This document shows positions 48,965 through 61,400 of a stretch of DNA of 64,000 bases, in pieces (position 1 is the first letter of the stretch; each line of letters begins with the position of its first letter). Made by a program: the position numbers and the translations under genes. Location of the stretch: the NCBI RefSeq assembly GCF_022201045.2, contig NC_068558.1:868001-932000 (forward strand), read 5' to 3'. Origin of the DNA: Citrus sinensis (Eukaryota > Streptophyta > Magnoliopsida > Sapindales > Rutaceae). The notes beneath the pieces were generated by a model. The model did not search any database and was not told the DNA's origin. It worked only from the letters and a program-made list of their open reading frames with translations.

Positions 48965-51853
48965 TCACTCACGCCTACGCTTCTTTGCAAGATTCTCAAA
49001 AATCTGATGAACATCATCAGATGTGATTGCTTTTGATGGGTCAAATGATTGCTGCAAAATGAAAATTTCTACAATCATAACCGTAATTAACTAGTGGTAC
49101 AAAGAAAAAGATAATTTATGTCAAGTTACTGAAAACATACCAGGAAGTTATGAAATTCATCCTTCATGTCTGCAATCCCATTCAGAATCTCCATTTTCTC
49201 CACATGACCAAGTTTGTTCAAAAAAGTTAACTCAGCACCCTCTTGTTGCTGCAGCTTTTCTTCCCTCTTTTGCTTTGCTGTTCTTTCATACTCTGCTATT
49301 GAGTCCTCCTCATCAATAAGATAAGGAACACGCTTTTGCTCGTACATACTTAAGCATTTTTTGCATCTACAGAGAGTAGCCCTCCAATTTTTGGAAAGGA
49401 ATAGGGGTTTAGTTAGTGAAATAGAGCCATCAACCACTATATTATCTCCAAAAAGACAAGCAATATGCGCACCACCATCATTCATGCATTGAACTAAATC
49501 AAAAATTTTCTTGGAACTTTCTCCAGTAACACCCTTCCCACCAGTCACAGATTCAGCACTAGTATTAGCAATTGCATTATCTTCTCTAGGGGAACCATTA
49601 GAACAAATACCATTTTCAAGCTTTCCAGAACCACCAGCTGAAGGGATCTCTTCCAATACATCTTTATCCTTGTTAGTATTACAACCAGCATTTCGTCGCA
49701 ACCCAGCTGCCCATATGGTTTGAGGATATGTGCTCAGAAAAGAACAAACTGCCGAGCATGCCTTGCATATGAAATCCTCATACACTGGCTCTCCTTCATC
49801 ATCTCTTGGAATCTGATGCAGAAGTGAAAGAATGAGTAAGATTACAATGATATTACAAGATTTAGTAAACAAAGAATTATGCAATTTTTAAGGAAACCTG
49901 ACAAGAAATCATAGGCTACCAGAAGAAGGGGCAGGGGGGTAGGGAAAGCAAATTCACCACAATCCAAGTAAAACTGCCAACCTCATCAGACGGCTCGAGA
50001 CCAATATGCTCCTCGTGAAACCAGTCCTCACAGATACAGCATTGTATCATCTCAACTTGTTCTTCAACATCTGGATCAGGATAGGGGCGGTTGCAAGTAC
50101 AGTATACACCTTTAAAGTTATGATTATATGAATTCTCAGCATTTTCTACATCTTTACTGGGGAAAAGTTTGCAGAAGAACTCCCCAAACTTTGAATTTCC
50201 ACAATCACACCTAAAATTTCTCTTGGTCCACAGCTCCACGATCTTGTTGATGCACAATAATGAAAGGCAATTAGATAGAAGCTAATATTCACTTTAAAAA
50301 AGAAAAGGCAGGAATACGCAACATAATAGACATCATTCCTTTTGATAATCATGCAGAAAATGCAATTTAAAGCATCTACATAACATCAACAAGTGAAAAT
50401 GGCTGAACACCATGGTTTGATATTTTACAATAAAAATATGAATCAAAGATTAAGAACAAAAACAAAAATGGATTAAGACTCTGTAACAAAGTGAAAGAAA
50501 AGCAGTTAAAGAGATAAAGGTGCTACAAATGTTCTAGTTCAGACACACTCCAGGCCAGCAGGCTCACAGGATCAGGGTAAGAGAAAGACTAAAATCAAAC
50601 ACCATAATTAATAAAACCCATTATAGCCCCTTGGTGTATTTTCAATCGAATACTCAGAAGCAAGGTATAGCCACCAACCTTGCATACAGATGAGCTCATA
50701 ACAACACAATGCCACCACCAACTCTGAAACACAACTTGGAAAACAATACAACAACACCAGATTTAAACACAAGCTGAAAGACCCCAATTTGCAGACTGTA
50801 GGAAAGACAAATAAAAGCTACCAAGTTTTATCAGCACATTTTTAACGCAAGCCTTGAGAATTTCCGGGCCAACAGCATTTCATTTCAATGTTAAGCCATG
50901 AACCATCTACAACCAAATCTTCAATACTGTAAAGAATATCCAAAGAAAATACCTCGTGTCCATCATGGCAAGTCAATGAGCATGCTGTGCATACTCCAGC
51001 ATTTCCTTCTGGGGCACAACTAAGGCATGAGAAAATAGCTTGTCTCTTCATATAACCTTTACTATAGGTACATTCCTTGCCCTCATCTCCACCCAAAACC
51101 AAATCTGCCTCCTTAACATAATGAATTGCACAACACCCAGAAATTAGCCAATAGAAGTTCAAGAACAGGGACAAATTCATTTAAGTAACAAATAAATCAG
51201 ATATTACAATTATTCAGCAATTGTATCAATGCAATCTAGAAAGAATTCAAGAGATGAAGCTGGATTAAAAGCATTAGGAAACAAAAGGTTAAATTACTAG
51301 ATTTGTAGGTTTAGAATACCAGTCTGCCATACAAATTTCATCAAGGACTCCCCTCAAGCAAAGTGAAAAGACTGAGAGCAGTGTATTGTGTATCAATTCA
51401 CATTCCATACAACCCATTCAGAAGATTATAGAACATATTTTCCACCTTCAAACTCACCCTTATCTCTAATGTGTGCCAGGTTTCTACCTAAGGCCTCTTC
51501 TACAACCTCAAGAGACCTCAACAACTGACATCACAATCATTTATCAATCTTGACACACCACATGTAATAAAAAAGACTAACCCATGAATATAGTTCATTT
51601 AAACAGGGTTAGGAAGCATGGCATCATAGCTTCATAATCAAATCAAGTAGAATTAAGAAATGTAAGCCCTACTTTCTTTTCTTTTCCTTTTTTTTTGGGG
51701 GGGCAAAAGCAACAGTATGCATGATATTCCTCGATTGTCCTGCAAAAATTATAGTTAGGGATTTACCAGCTCCTTCTCTTCGACATCGTTAAGGTACTCG
51801 TTAATTGAAATGGTTTGCTCTGCCTCCACGTCGTCATCAAGCTCGCCAGACAT
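48965..51853 (-). CDS. UBR7: UBR7-like protein: UBR box plus PHD finger, 5 exons
   Basis: This is a putative E3 ubiquitin ligase or histone reader; human UBR7 ubiquitinates histone H2B. Exons are 51767-51853, 50953-51111, 49982-50242, 49141-49812 and 48965-49051 (1266 nt, 421 aa, all GT-AG). After an acidic start (MSGELDDDVEAEQTISINEY), the UBR-type zinc region spans residues about 43-105 (ECTYSKGYMKRQ, CLSC, CTACSLTCHDGHE, CDCGN). An atypical PHD finger spans about 128-165 (VYCTCNRPYPD, MIQCCICEDWFHEEHIG). The next exon has FICKACSAVCSFLSTYPQTI, a Ser/Gly-rich spacer, and RATLCRCKKCLSMYEQKRV. The C-terminus (DDVHQIFENLAKKRRRE) is basic and may be a nuclear signal. By position it matches At4g23860. 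The protein appears intact. Confidence 0.93.
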
Positions 51854-52127
51854 TTTCCAAAAACCTGTTCATAAATAATTAAATAAACAATTTTGCAAAC
51901 AAGCCTAGCCTACTTCCCAAAATTCAATCACACAAAAGCCAAGCATCAGTGAACTCTTTTAAATTAAAGATCTATTTAAAAAAAAGGGTAAAGATGATAA
52001 ATAAAAAATAAAAGAGACAAACAAGGAAACCCTAAAATTTATGAAGACAAAGGAACAAATTCCAGATGAGTTACCACTTACCTGTGATGGTTATCAAAAC
52101 CCTTCAGGGATTTTAAATGTTAATTTG

Positions 52128-52131
<4 letters not shown>

Positions 52132-52158
<27 letters not shown>
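52132..52158. repeat. (GA)n repeat in the leader region of the UBR7-like gene
   Basis: About 13 GA units lie roughly 280 nt upstream of the UBR7-like start codon, on the promoter or 5' UTR side. Confidence 0.8.
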
Positions 52159-52423
52159 TGTATTTGTGTGAATGTGTGCGATTGGGCTTTATTTGTGAAC
52201 TAAGGACTATACGGACATTTTCCCGCCACTATATGTCCCAAACTACGAAGATTTTTTTTCCGATTCCCTCCCTTTTTATTCTTTATTCTTTATTTTTTGG
52301 TTTCTTCCATCTGTTGTGAATTAAAATTTGTGTTATGTTTCTTGCAACTAAAAAATGTCACTAAATTGCCAAAAGAAAAATTAGAATAAAAATCCATGCA
52401 CTTGTTAAGATCCATTTCTTAAT

Positions 52424-52612
52424 GAGTAATAATATAGTTATAAATTTTTGTATAAATTTATTTTGTACAAACTGATTTAACATTATAAAATTGATTGAAT
52501 TAAATATTTTTGGGCCCACATGATTTATTTTTATTCAACTAATAAATTAATATCAAATCAAGTTATACAAGATAAATTTATTGTACAAAAATTTATAGCT
52601 ATATCATCACTC
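52424..52612. mobile_element. Small MITE with 9-bp target duplication
   Basis: The element is 189 bp. Left arm GAGTAATAATATAG...ATAAATTTTTGTA and right arm read inward GAGTGATGATATAG...ATAAATTTTTGTAC are inverted copies of about 55 bp. The flanks TTTCTTAAT at 52415-52423 and 52613-52621 are identical. A 9-bp duplication fits the Mutator superfamily. It is non-coding. Confidence 0.85.
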
Positions 52613-52749
52613 TTTCTTAATTATTACTAGCTAAACAAGCATAGTTCTTGATGAAAAATGCATAACATTGCCGAATCATTTGCGTTTGGGCTGTTGTATG
52701 TTTTGAATGTGAAAGAAGAGCTCTAGGAAAATAAGTAGTGATGATAAGA

Positions 52750-52880
52750 CAAAACTATGGTGCAATTATGGTACCATACCGTAGTTACACCTAGTCATTG
52801 TATCCAGTTGCACACATGTACTATAGTTGGATCCAATGGCTAAGTGCAGCTATGGTATGGTACCACAGTTGCACCATAAC
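52750..52880. mobile_element. Palindromic foldback element
   Basis: Two inverted arms of about 50 bp share CTATGGTGCAATTATGGTACC (left, with changes) and TTATGGTGCAACTGTGG (right, read inward), then ACCATACC, TAGTTACAC/TAGCTGCAC and AGTCATTG/AGCCATTG. The spacer is only a few bases, so the single strand would fold into a hairpin. A target duplication is not clear (GTGATG is possible). It is probably a MITE and could also be a source of small RNA. Confidence 0.65.
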
Positions 52881-52899
52881 TGGACTCGTGATGTTACTA

Positions 52900-54070
52900 G
52901 TCTTGCCACTTTAATGAATTTATGAATTAACTACATAATTCAGTACTTAACCTTGGAAAGAAAAATGTTTATTAAATATGCACTCCAAAAACAACTGCAA
53001 TTTTTTTTTATGGAATAATGATAATCAAAGTTCTTCTAATTCATAGGAGCGCACTTTGAAATTTATGTGTCTAATTAATATGGTTTGCTTAATGGTCATA
53101 AGTATTTATTTAATCTCATAAGAGCTTTTTAAATTTTTAGTTTATTATTTAATTTTTTTTAGCAGAGTTTTTGAAAATTAAATAAGATATTTTACATCCA
53201 ATAGCAAAAGTTCAAATTTTAGGTTTTTTTGGGGGGAGGGTAAAGTTTGAAAAGTTTTTTAAAATTTTAAAATATTATTTACTTATTTGACAATCATATT
53301 TCATAATATAATTTTAAAAAATTTCTAATTAAAATAATTTTTAATAAAAGTTCTCATTGACAACCAAACAACTAATTTTTTTTAATAAAACCTCTATTTG
53401 TAAAAGTTTTACTAACAAAAGCACTATTTATAAAATTTTTTAATTTTTTTAATAAAAACCTATTAAAAAAGCTATACTAAACGGAGCTTAAATCTCAAAC
53501 CTATTATTTCAACTTAATAAATTTTATGCATCTAAGACAATAGGTCTAAAATTATATTATGATGATATTTGTCAAAAAAATTATAAAACAAAGTCATAAG
53601 AATACACAATTTGATTTAATTGACTATTTTTCAAACTTTTTTCTTTATTTGATTTTTAAAAAAATGCATTTGTTGTAATTATATTTTTAAACTAGGGTGA
53701 GTTTACAAAAACTAAAATGTAAATTTTTCATAATATAAACATATCATAATCTAAAATGTTAGCTCATCATAAATTTGAACCAACCTCACATATTTTGACA
53801 TACTTGAACCTTTGTGCTCTCAAAAATTATGTGAAAGTTTTCAATGCCTTAGGAGCTTATTTAACTATATATATATATATATATAAAGCTGGGACTTAAG
53901 GAGGTGATATGGCATCACCATTTCTCATATTTGTATATTCTTTATTATCTAATAAATAGAGAAATTTTCTTTTAGATTTGGCTTTTCATCTTCTCATAAT
54001 CAATTTGATTATTATTACACAATAACAATTATGTAAAGATTTTAATGAGACATACTTTTGTAATGAACAT
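52900..54070. other. AT-rich intergenic DNA
   Basis: Low-complexity sequence with a short (TA)n run near 53866-53884. No gene is recognised. Confidence 0.4.
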
Positions 54071-54075
54071 CCAAG

Positions 54076-54395
54076 GGGAAGTGTTATGAATTTATTAAAA
54101 TAAATGTAGATGTTCATAACATATATCTCTTAGTCTCTCCACTATCTCCCATTAGCAACTTTTAGCTTCCCTATAACTCCTACTATCTCACAAGGAATTA
54201 TAATCCATAATTTTTCATAAATTTCATGGAGTGATTATGTAACTATAAAAGGAGAGCTCATCTTTTTGTTTTGTACACACACAATTGGAATGAATCAAAT
54301 CACTCTATAATATATTCTTTCATTTTATTCTTTATCTTGCGTTACTTCTTTATTTGTATTGCTGACTAATAGCTTTTTTGTTTTTTATAAGGCTG
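54076..54395 (+). mobile_element. LTR-type fossil, probably Copia, one LTR
   Basis: A purine-rich tract (CCAAGGGGAAG) is followed by TGTTATGAATTTATT..., which resembles the junction between the interior and 3' LTR of plant Copia elements. A TATA-like CTATAAAAGGAG lies inside at about 54245. The interior is not present, and the right end is approximate. It is an old, broken element. Confidence 0.45.
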
Positions 54396-55680
54396 CCTCA
54401 TCTTAAAACAAATCAATTCATATTTTTTATCAGTTTCATCAAGTGTAAAGTAAAAAAAAATGATAATACTAAATTCTTTTTTCAAAGCCACGTGAAGCGC
54501 GGTTCTATTTTCTAGTGTTAAAATAATTGGGAGCTAAAATAAACCCTTTAAAAAATGTAAAAACATAACAAAAAAAAAAGACATTTTCTGAGAGCATAGC
54601 CTCCCAATGGAAGTTTGCCATGCATGAAATCATGTAAGGTGAACGACCTCGCTCAATTGAACATCTCCTCCCACAATAAATCCATTAAGCAAACCCAGTA
54701 TCGGGTTGTGCATATCGCATAACATTAGGCCTACCAATGGGTCGTGTTTAAGTAGTTTCGTGTAGTGTTCTTATCTTGTCATGTTAAATTACGTATATTT
54801 AAACCCACCCATTAATTTATTGGATCAAAAAATGAGAACTCAAACCTATTTGTTATCGTTATCATGTTATTCAAATCGACCGATTCAACCTATAAGTTTT
54901 GGTATTGTATCTTCAATTTAAAACAAAAATATCAATTTGTAAACCAAAGCTCTTTACGAATATGATACCAAACAAAGAAAATATCAATAGTCTTTTTTTT
55001 TAACATCATCAAATCATGTATAAAAAATCAACTATTCAATTATATGCACTATATCGTTGATTAAAATCTTATGAGGGAAAGAAAAATTATAGAAAGAAAA
55101 TTACGTTACATGAGAATATGCAAATATACAATGGTAGCTATAATTTTTACAATAAATACTTTTGAATTTTAGGTTTATCGTAACTTTACACAAGTAGTCA
55201 ATTTAAAGTCAAATTTTTGTTTTTCTTCAAATATTTATGATTTAACTTATAAAATTTATTAATTATTTATAATAAATGTTAATGGATAATAGGTGAAATG
55301 AGCTTTTGATCTTATACCCGAACTCAACCCATTAAAAAATGTGTTATAATGGTTTGAACTATTAACAACCTAACTCTATAAAGGTCAAACTATTGAACTA
55401 TTTTTTTCGTATAAGTTTGTCTTGTATTAATGGATCGCATGATCTTTTGCCAGGACTACATACCACGACACCCTTATACACTTCTTGTCTGAAATGTGCT
55501 TCCATTTATAGTGGAGATTTAAACACCTTTATAAAATCCTTACGACATCACTTTTGAAATTTATTACCTAAAATATTATAGTTTAATTTATAAAATACAG
55601 ATCCGTACATTAAAATTAATTAAAGTTGGTGTCAGTAGACACGTATTATTCAATTGAATATGAGCGTGGATGCCATTTGG
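54396..55680. other. Intergenic DNA, possibly worn mobile DNA
   Basis: Around 54700-54900 phrases such as CCAATGGGTCGTGTTTAAG and ACCCACCCATTAATTTATTGG suggest an old terminal region of a DNA element, but I could not match two ends. No gene is seen. Confidence 0.35.
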
Positions 55681-56905
55681 TAGGGGTGGGCATATCGGGT
55701 TTCGGTTCGAGTTGTTCGGGTTTCGGTTTAAGTTTTGGTTTGGGTTTCAATCCGATCGGGTTGTAAAATTGAACCCAATCAAGTTGAAAATGCCAACCCG
55801 AACCAAATATTTTAATCGGGTTGGTAATTCGGGTTAGAACGGGTTGCAACATTTTAATCCACAAATTCTACAAAAAATCACTTAAAATTCAAAAATTTCA
55901 AATCCAAACATCCTTAACAATATTTGAACAAGTCTTTTTAAAGTTAATAAAACATAAAACATGTAGTGAAAAAGATTTTTTTTTGTTTAATACATATATA
56001 TATATATATATATGTTGATGCTGAAATCTGCTCGCCTCTTGACCGACCAGATTCTTTCACCAACGTTTGTGTTATCTACTGTTGCTCGTTCACTGAGATT
56101 GGAATCGTCCTCCTTTCTCTCAATAGACCTGCACTCACTAAAAATAGATCAGAGATGCCGGTGGTTTTGCCGGCGTAAACCCTCTGATGCCTAAGTTAGC
56201 ACAAGGTGTTTACGGGAAAACAATGTAATTTGGATTCCAGGAGTTTATTAAAAATTTGTAAGGAAATGGCCTAGTTGCAATTTGGCAGCGTTTTCCCTCT
56301 CTTTTTTTTCTATCCCCTTTCTTCACCGATTTCTTCTTTTTTTATAGCCGCTGTCCCCACGTTTCCGTTTGCCATTCATCCCACCTTTTTCGGGTAGTGG
56401 CAGCCCCTCATGGGATTTTAACTGCTTCATTGTGGGCAAGCGTGGGATCTCGCATCTCCCACAACGGTTTTGGGAAAAGCGCAACTACCGCGATTCTGTG
56501 GGATCGTGTTTCCGCTTTTTGGGGGACGGGTACCGGCTCGGTATATGACTCTGGTCGGTATTCGTCTATGATCAGCTCATGTTACCCCCTGTTCTGCTCG
56601 TACCATTTGGCTGAGGTGATTCATGCCGGGGTGGAAATAGTAGCATGGCCGACCTGGTGCTTTTATTTGCTTAACAATATATATATTTATTTATTTTTAA
56701 AAGCCAAAACTTAAAAAAAAAAATTCAACCCGTTCGGGTTAAAATTCGATTTAAGTTCAACCCGAACCGAATTTTAACCCAAATGAATTAATAGTTTGAA
56801 TCTGTTCAGGTTGCACAAATTAACCCAAACCGAACCAAACCAGAAATAAATTTCAGGTTCGGTTCGGTTAGGGTTAACCCGATCCGAACGCCTGTTTGAC
56901 TTATA
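55681..56905. mobile_element. hAT MITE-like element, TIR TAGGGGTGGGCA, copy 3, carrying an inserted LTR-like piece
   Basis: The left end TAGGGGTGGGCATATCGGG and subterminal GGGTTTCGGTT repeats match the family of 36288 and 43046. The right subterminal part (AACCCGAACCGAATT, GGTTCGGTTCGG) is present near 56755-56890, but the right TIR is degraded and no 8-bp duplication is visible. The middle (56013-56676) is unrelated sequence, described separately. Confidence 0.55.
56013..56676. mobile_element. Possible solo LTR fossil inside the hAT MITE-like element
   Basis: The piece is 664 bp, starting TGTTGATG and ending TTAACA (TG...CA ends), with AT dinucleotide runs on both sides that could hide a 5-bp duplication. 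The phrase CCCTCTGATGCCTAAGTTAGC resembles a motif seen in many plant LTRs. It is more GC-rich than its surroundings. No coding part is attached. The family is uncertain. Confidence 0.35.
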
Positions 56906-57450
56906 ATTTTGATCACTTTGACGATCACTTTGATCCAAAAAGCATGTAAAATCAAATGTTTTAAATGATTTAAAATCGGCCCTGCTAGCCAAGCTAATTG
57001 TTAGCATTAAACTAGAAAAGATAACCAAATATAATTGCTAAACTTTATCAACACTAGTTGTAAAAATCGAGCCATTAATTTAGCTTCATACTGTAGAATC
57101 TAATCTATTAGGTGTTTTTCGAATAGTTAAACTATACTTGAACCTTCCTCAGTTCTTTAATGTCGGAATAAGCTTAATAACTAAGTGTATTCTCATTCTT
57201 AAGCAAAATATCTAATATTATTTCCCCTTTTTTTGTCAACAAAATCATTGACAATCAATCGGAGAGCTGGAGTTGAAGTTTTTTCTATTTATGGAAGTAA
57301 TCAAAATTTTGTGAGAAAATCCACCAATAAAACTTGAGAATTAATAAGTTAAAACACACATTTGCTCCTTAATTTACAACTCTTTATGCATTGTGCAACA
57401 TTTTTTGCTTATCATATTGACTTATATGTATGGATTGCAATTTTTCCTGA

Positions 57451-57699
57451 TGGGATGGGATCTTGCGGGATCTCATCCTATTTGGGATAAGATTGTGATA
57501 TATTTTTGCTCCACAAAAGAATATAGGGACGAGAGTAGGATATTTTTTTATCCTACTTGTATATACGGGACGGGACTGAGATTAGTAAATTTCGTCTCAT
57601 CCCGTCTCATTGCCAACTATAAATGAGATTTTTTTTTAATTGGGATGGGATCCCACAAGATCCCATCTTTTTTAGGACGGAATTGAGATATATTTTTGT

Positions 57700-57766
<67 letters not shown>

Positions 57767-57850
57767 AACAGGAGTAGGATATTTTTTATCCCATTTGCAT
57801 ATACGAGACGAGACTGAAATTGGTAAATCTCATCCCATCTTGTCCCATTG
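57451..57850. repeat. Two tandem ~190-bp units split by a long (AT)n run
   Basis: Both units start TGGGATGGGATC (57451 and 57641) and share GATATATTTTTG, AGAGTAGGATATTTTTT-like, TATACGGGACGGGACTGA-like and CTCATCCC blocks. The second unit has gained an (AT)n run of about 60 bp at 57702-57764. It is non-coding and may be part of an unrecognised element. Confidence 0.75.
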
Positions 57851-58433
57851 TTAATCCTACTTATATGTAGTCCAAAGGAGATTACTAACTATAATTGTTT
57901 AAAAATAGTGTTATTTTGATTATTTCAACGCGGTTTTGACACTTTATTTATTACTAATAATTTTTTTTTAAAGTAGAGGTTATTTAAATCAAATCAATTT
58001 TTTTTTTAATTTACTCTCATCTTTATTAGATCAAAGTGGAGTAGTTAAATAAACATACTTTAAAATCACTCCGCCAAGCACTAGTGATAGTAATTTTGAC
58101 TTTGAATGAAAATTGAACTAAATACAAAATAAAGATAAAGGAGTATGATTGTAATTCATAAATTAATCCTGGAAGGCTCGAACTCTATTGTTGATTGTTG
58201 CAATGAAATTTATTCTGAAATAGATAATAATATTAAATTTTGCATTATTTCATAGAAAAACAATTTGCAGCAGCTGTAACCAAGCATACTTTGGTTTTTT
58301 TTTTTTTTTAAAGTAGTTGACGAATTAAAATGAGGTCAAAGAGTCGAGCCACCAAATGGGCAAATAGTATGCATGCGATCACAAAAATCTGCATTAAATT
58401 TTAATTATCTTCGGTGACCAAGTGACACGGGTT

Positions 58434-61400
58434 CAGTGGCGGACCCAGGAAATAAATTCAGAAGGGGCTTAATATAAATTGATAAAAAAATTCGACAAGA
58501 TAATAAAAGCCAACTGAAAAAATAATAAGTAAAATATTCAATTTTATTGACATAATCATTTTTAAAACTTCTTCAACTGTTCTCGACGTGTTTTCATATT
58601 TTGAAAACGTCGAATAATATCTTCATTGTCAATACAAGCAAATACATCTTTTTCTATGTATACAACTAAGTTATCATTCAGCCATTGATCACCCATCCGG
58701 TTTCGAAGTCGATTCTTCACAAAATTCATGGCTGAAAATACTCTTTCTACAGTGGCAGTAGCTACAGGTAGAATTAAAGCCAATGTAACCAATTGGTAAA
58801 CTAACGGGTACACTTTGTCCTTTTTAGTCTTAACCATTGTCCTTGCAAGTTCACCAATCCCTTTCAATTCTGAAAATTCTGCACTAGATCGTAAATCCAT
58901 AATGTATACATCAAGTTGCATCTCAAGTGCTATAAGATCTATTGCAGAAAAATCTTTAGGATAAAATTCAGCAAGTCGCAGTAATTTTTCCTTGTCAAAA
59001 ACTGCAAACAAATCATTTGGACATAGACAAGCCAAACAAATAAGCAACTGAGTATTTGACTCATTGAAACGATTATTTAGCTCTTGAAGTTGCATGTCTA
59101 AGACAGCATAAAATAACTCAACTCGATACCGATGTAAATTTGTGATCTCTCGAGCTTTACGGCGTGATCGCCCTGGAATTAAAAACAAATCATCCATATC
59201 TAAAACATCGATATCATGCTTGCTACAGAAAGTAGAAACTTGACCAAATAAAGAATCCCATCCACTATCTCTCAACTTCTGAAGGTTATGCTTATAAACT
59301 TCAACCAATTTTACAGCATTCAAAATATCTTGATCTTTCCTTTGTAGTGCTCGTGACAATTCATTTGCATAGCCAAGAATATTTTTCATTAAGAATAAAC
59401 AAAATACAAAATCAAATGATTGCATCAACTTCAATAGCGTATTAGCTTGAAATCTTTGTTCAGAATTTCCTTCAACTTCAATTACCTCAAGCACATCAAC
59501 CACAGATGGAAACATAGAAATTATGCTCATTAACATACCATAATGAGAAGACCAGCGTGTATCAGCAGGACGCTTTAAAGTAATCTCCTGATTTAAACCT
59601 TGTCCACTTGAAAGCTCGCCTTTACCTAATGCTTCAATAACTGCAAGAGCATGTTTCTCATGTAGAATGTCACGACGTTTAGCTGACACTCCAACAACAT
59701 TAATTAGCATTGAAACTAAATTGAATAAAGAATTAACTTCCTCATGCTTTTTTGCCACGGAAATAAGAGCTAACTGAAGTTGATGAGCAAAACAATGAAC
59801 ATAATAAGCAGATTCATTCTCCTCTAAAATGAGCGTTTTCAAACCATTAAACTCACCCTGCATATTACTTGCCCCATCATAACCTTGCCCACGTAACATT
59901 GACAAACTCAATCCAAACCTTGAAAACATATTGTCAAGAGATTCTTTAAGTGAGGCAGCTGTAGTGCTAGAAACATGTTCAATGCCTACAAAACGTTCAA
60001 CCACATATCCATTCTTATCCACATAACGTAATACAACAGCCATTTGCTCTTTTGTAGATATATCACGAGACTCATCAATTAGAATAGAAAATAATGCACC
60101 ATCCATCTCTCTAATAATAGCATTAGTAGTTTCAGTTGCAACACAACTTACAATGTCTTTTTGGATCTTTGGAGATGTCATTTGCAGATTTAGAGGAGTA
60201 TTTTTGAAAGTAACAGCATTAATATCTTCATTATGATCAGCAAGGAAGTGTAAAAGCTCAAGAAAATTCCCTTTGTTGCTTGAACCATCAGATTCATCAT
60301 GCCCACGAAATGCTAGCCCTTGATTTAAAAGAAATCGAATACAATCAACAACAGCATTCAAGCGAGTTTCATATTCACTTTGAGTTTTCTCGGATTGTCT
60401 TTCAAAAAATGTTGCAATATGTTGTTTCTGATTCATCAACCTTTCACATTTCTGCCTAGCTCGATTATGGGCACTATTGACACCTCCTTCATGAATCTTT
60501 AATTTTTCTTTTTTTTTCCAATTTTTAAATCCTTTCCCAGTAAAAGTATCACTACCTGCTTGATCACCATTATCTTCTTTGAAAAGATAACAAAAAAGAC
60601 AATATGCAGACTCTTCTTTTATACTATATTCCAGCCAAGAACCAAATTCTTTGAACCAATCCGAAACAAATCGTCGTTGTTGATTTCCAAATTTCTCAAA
60701 TTTAAAATTGTGCCCCTTAGGTTGAAAAGGACCCCTTTGTAAGTATATTCTTCGGACTTGATCTCGAATATTACAATTATAACTATCAATACAAGGTCGT
60801 AAGCCAGGGTCAGCAGGCAAATTTTGTAAATTGACTTCATATGAACCATGACTAGTTCCTTCTAAAGGAGATGGGAGCTGTGGTTTCTTTTTAAAAAATT
60901 TTTCCATATCTGTTTCAAATCAAATAAAACTATTAATTATTAGATTAAATTTCACAGTAAGGCTAAATCCTAACAAAATAACGAACAAGAATAATTAATT
61001 TAATACAAATTTGATATTATAAAAACATTATTTGACAACACACCCAATGGGGCTCACGGGAAAGATACATGATTGTAAATTTTACTTTTTCAATTGCTCA
61101 TTTATTTGCATTAACAAAGTGATTGCTTTTAATTATAATTTATATAATAAATTATACACCACTTAAAACTTTAATCATTTCACAGAGCACCTAGTGGGTG
61201 CCACCCACTGTCCCACCACTTTCCCTTTCAATTTTAATATTAAAGAATTGCTCACTTTTCACAAATCAACTTTTACTTTTGGAATTTTGTAGATAGCTAT
61301 CAGAATAAGAATTGATGAACGAAGTTAGAGAGATGCAGCACATTCATTCGACCAGAATCATTAGTCAAACTTCAAAACAACATTCAAGCACAATACCTGT

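Noticed and set aside
56397-56714. 105-aa plus-strand frame in a GC-richer stretch
   Set aside because: It sits in a probable LTR fossil between AT runs, resembles no protein family I know and ends in low-complexity residues.
58562-60907. Domesticated host gene of ZMYM1 type
   Set aside because: The frame lies between terminal inverted repeats with an exact 8-bp target duplication, so it belongs to a transposon.
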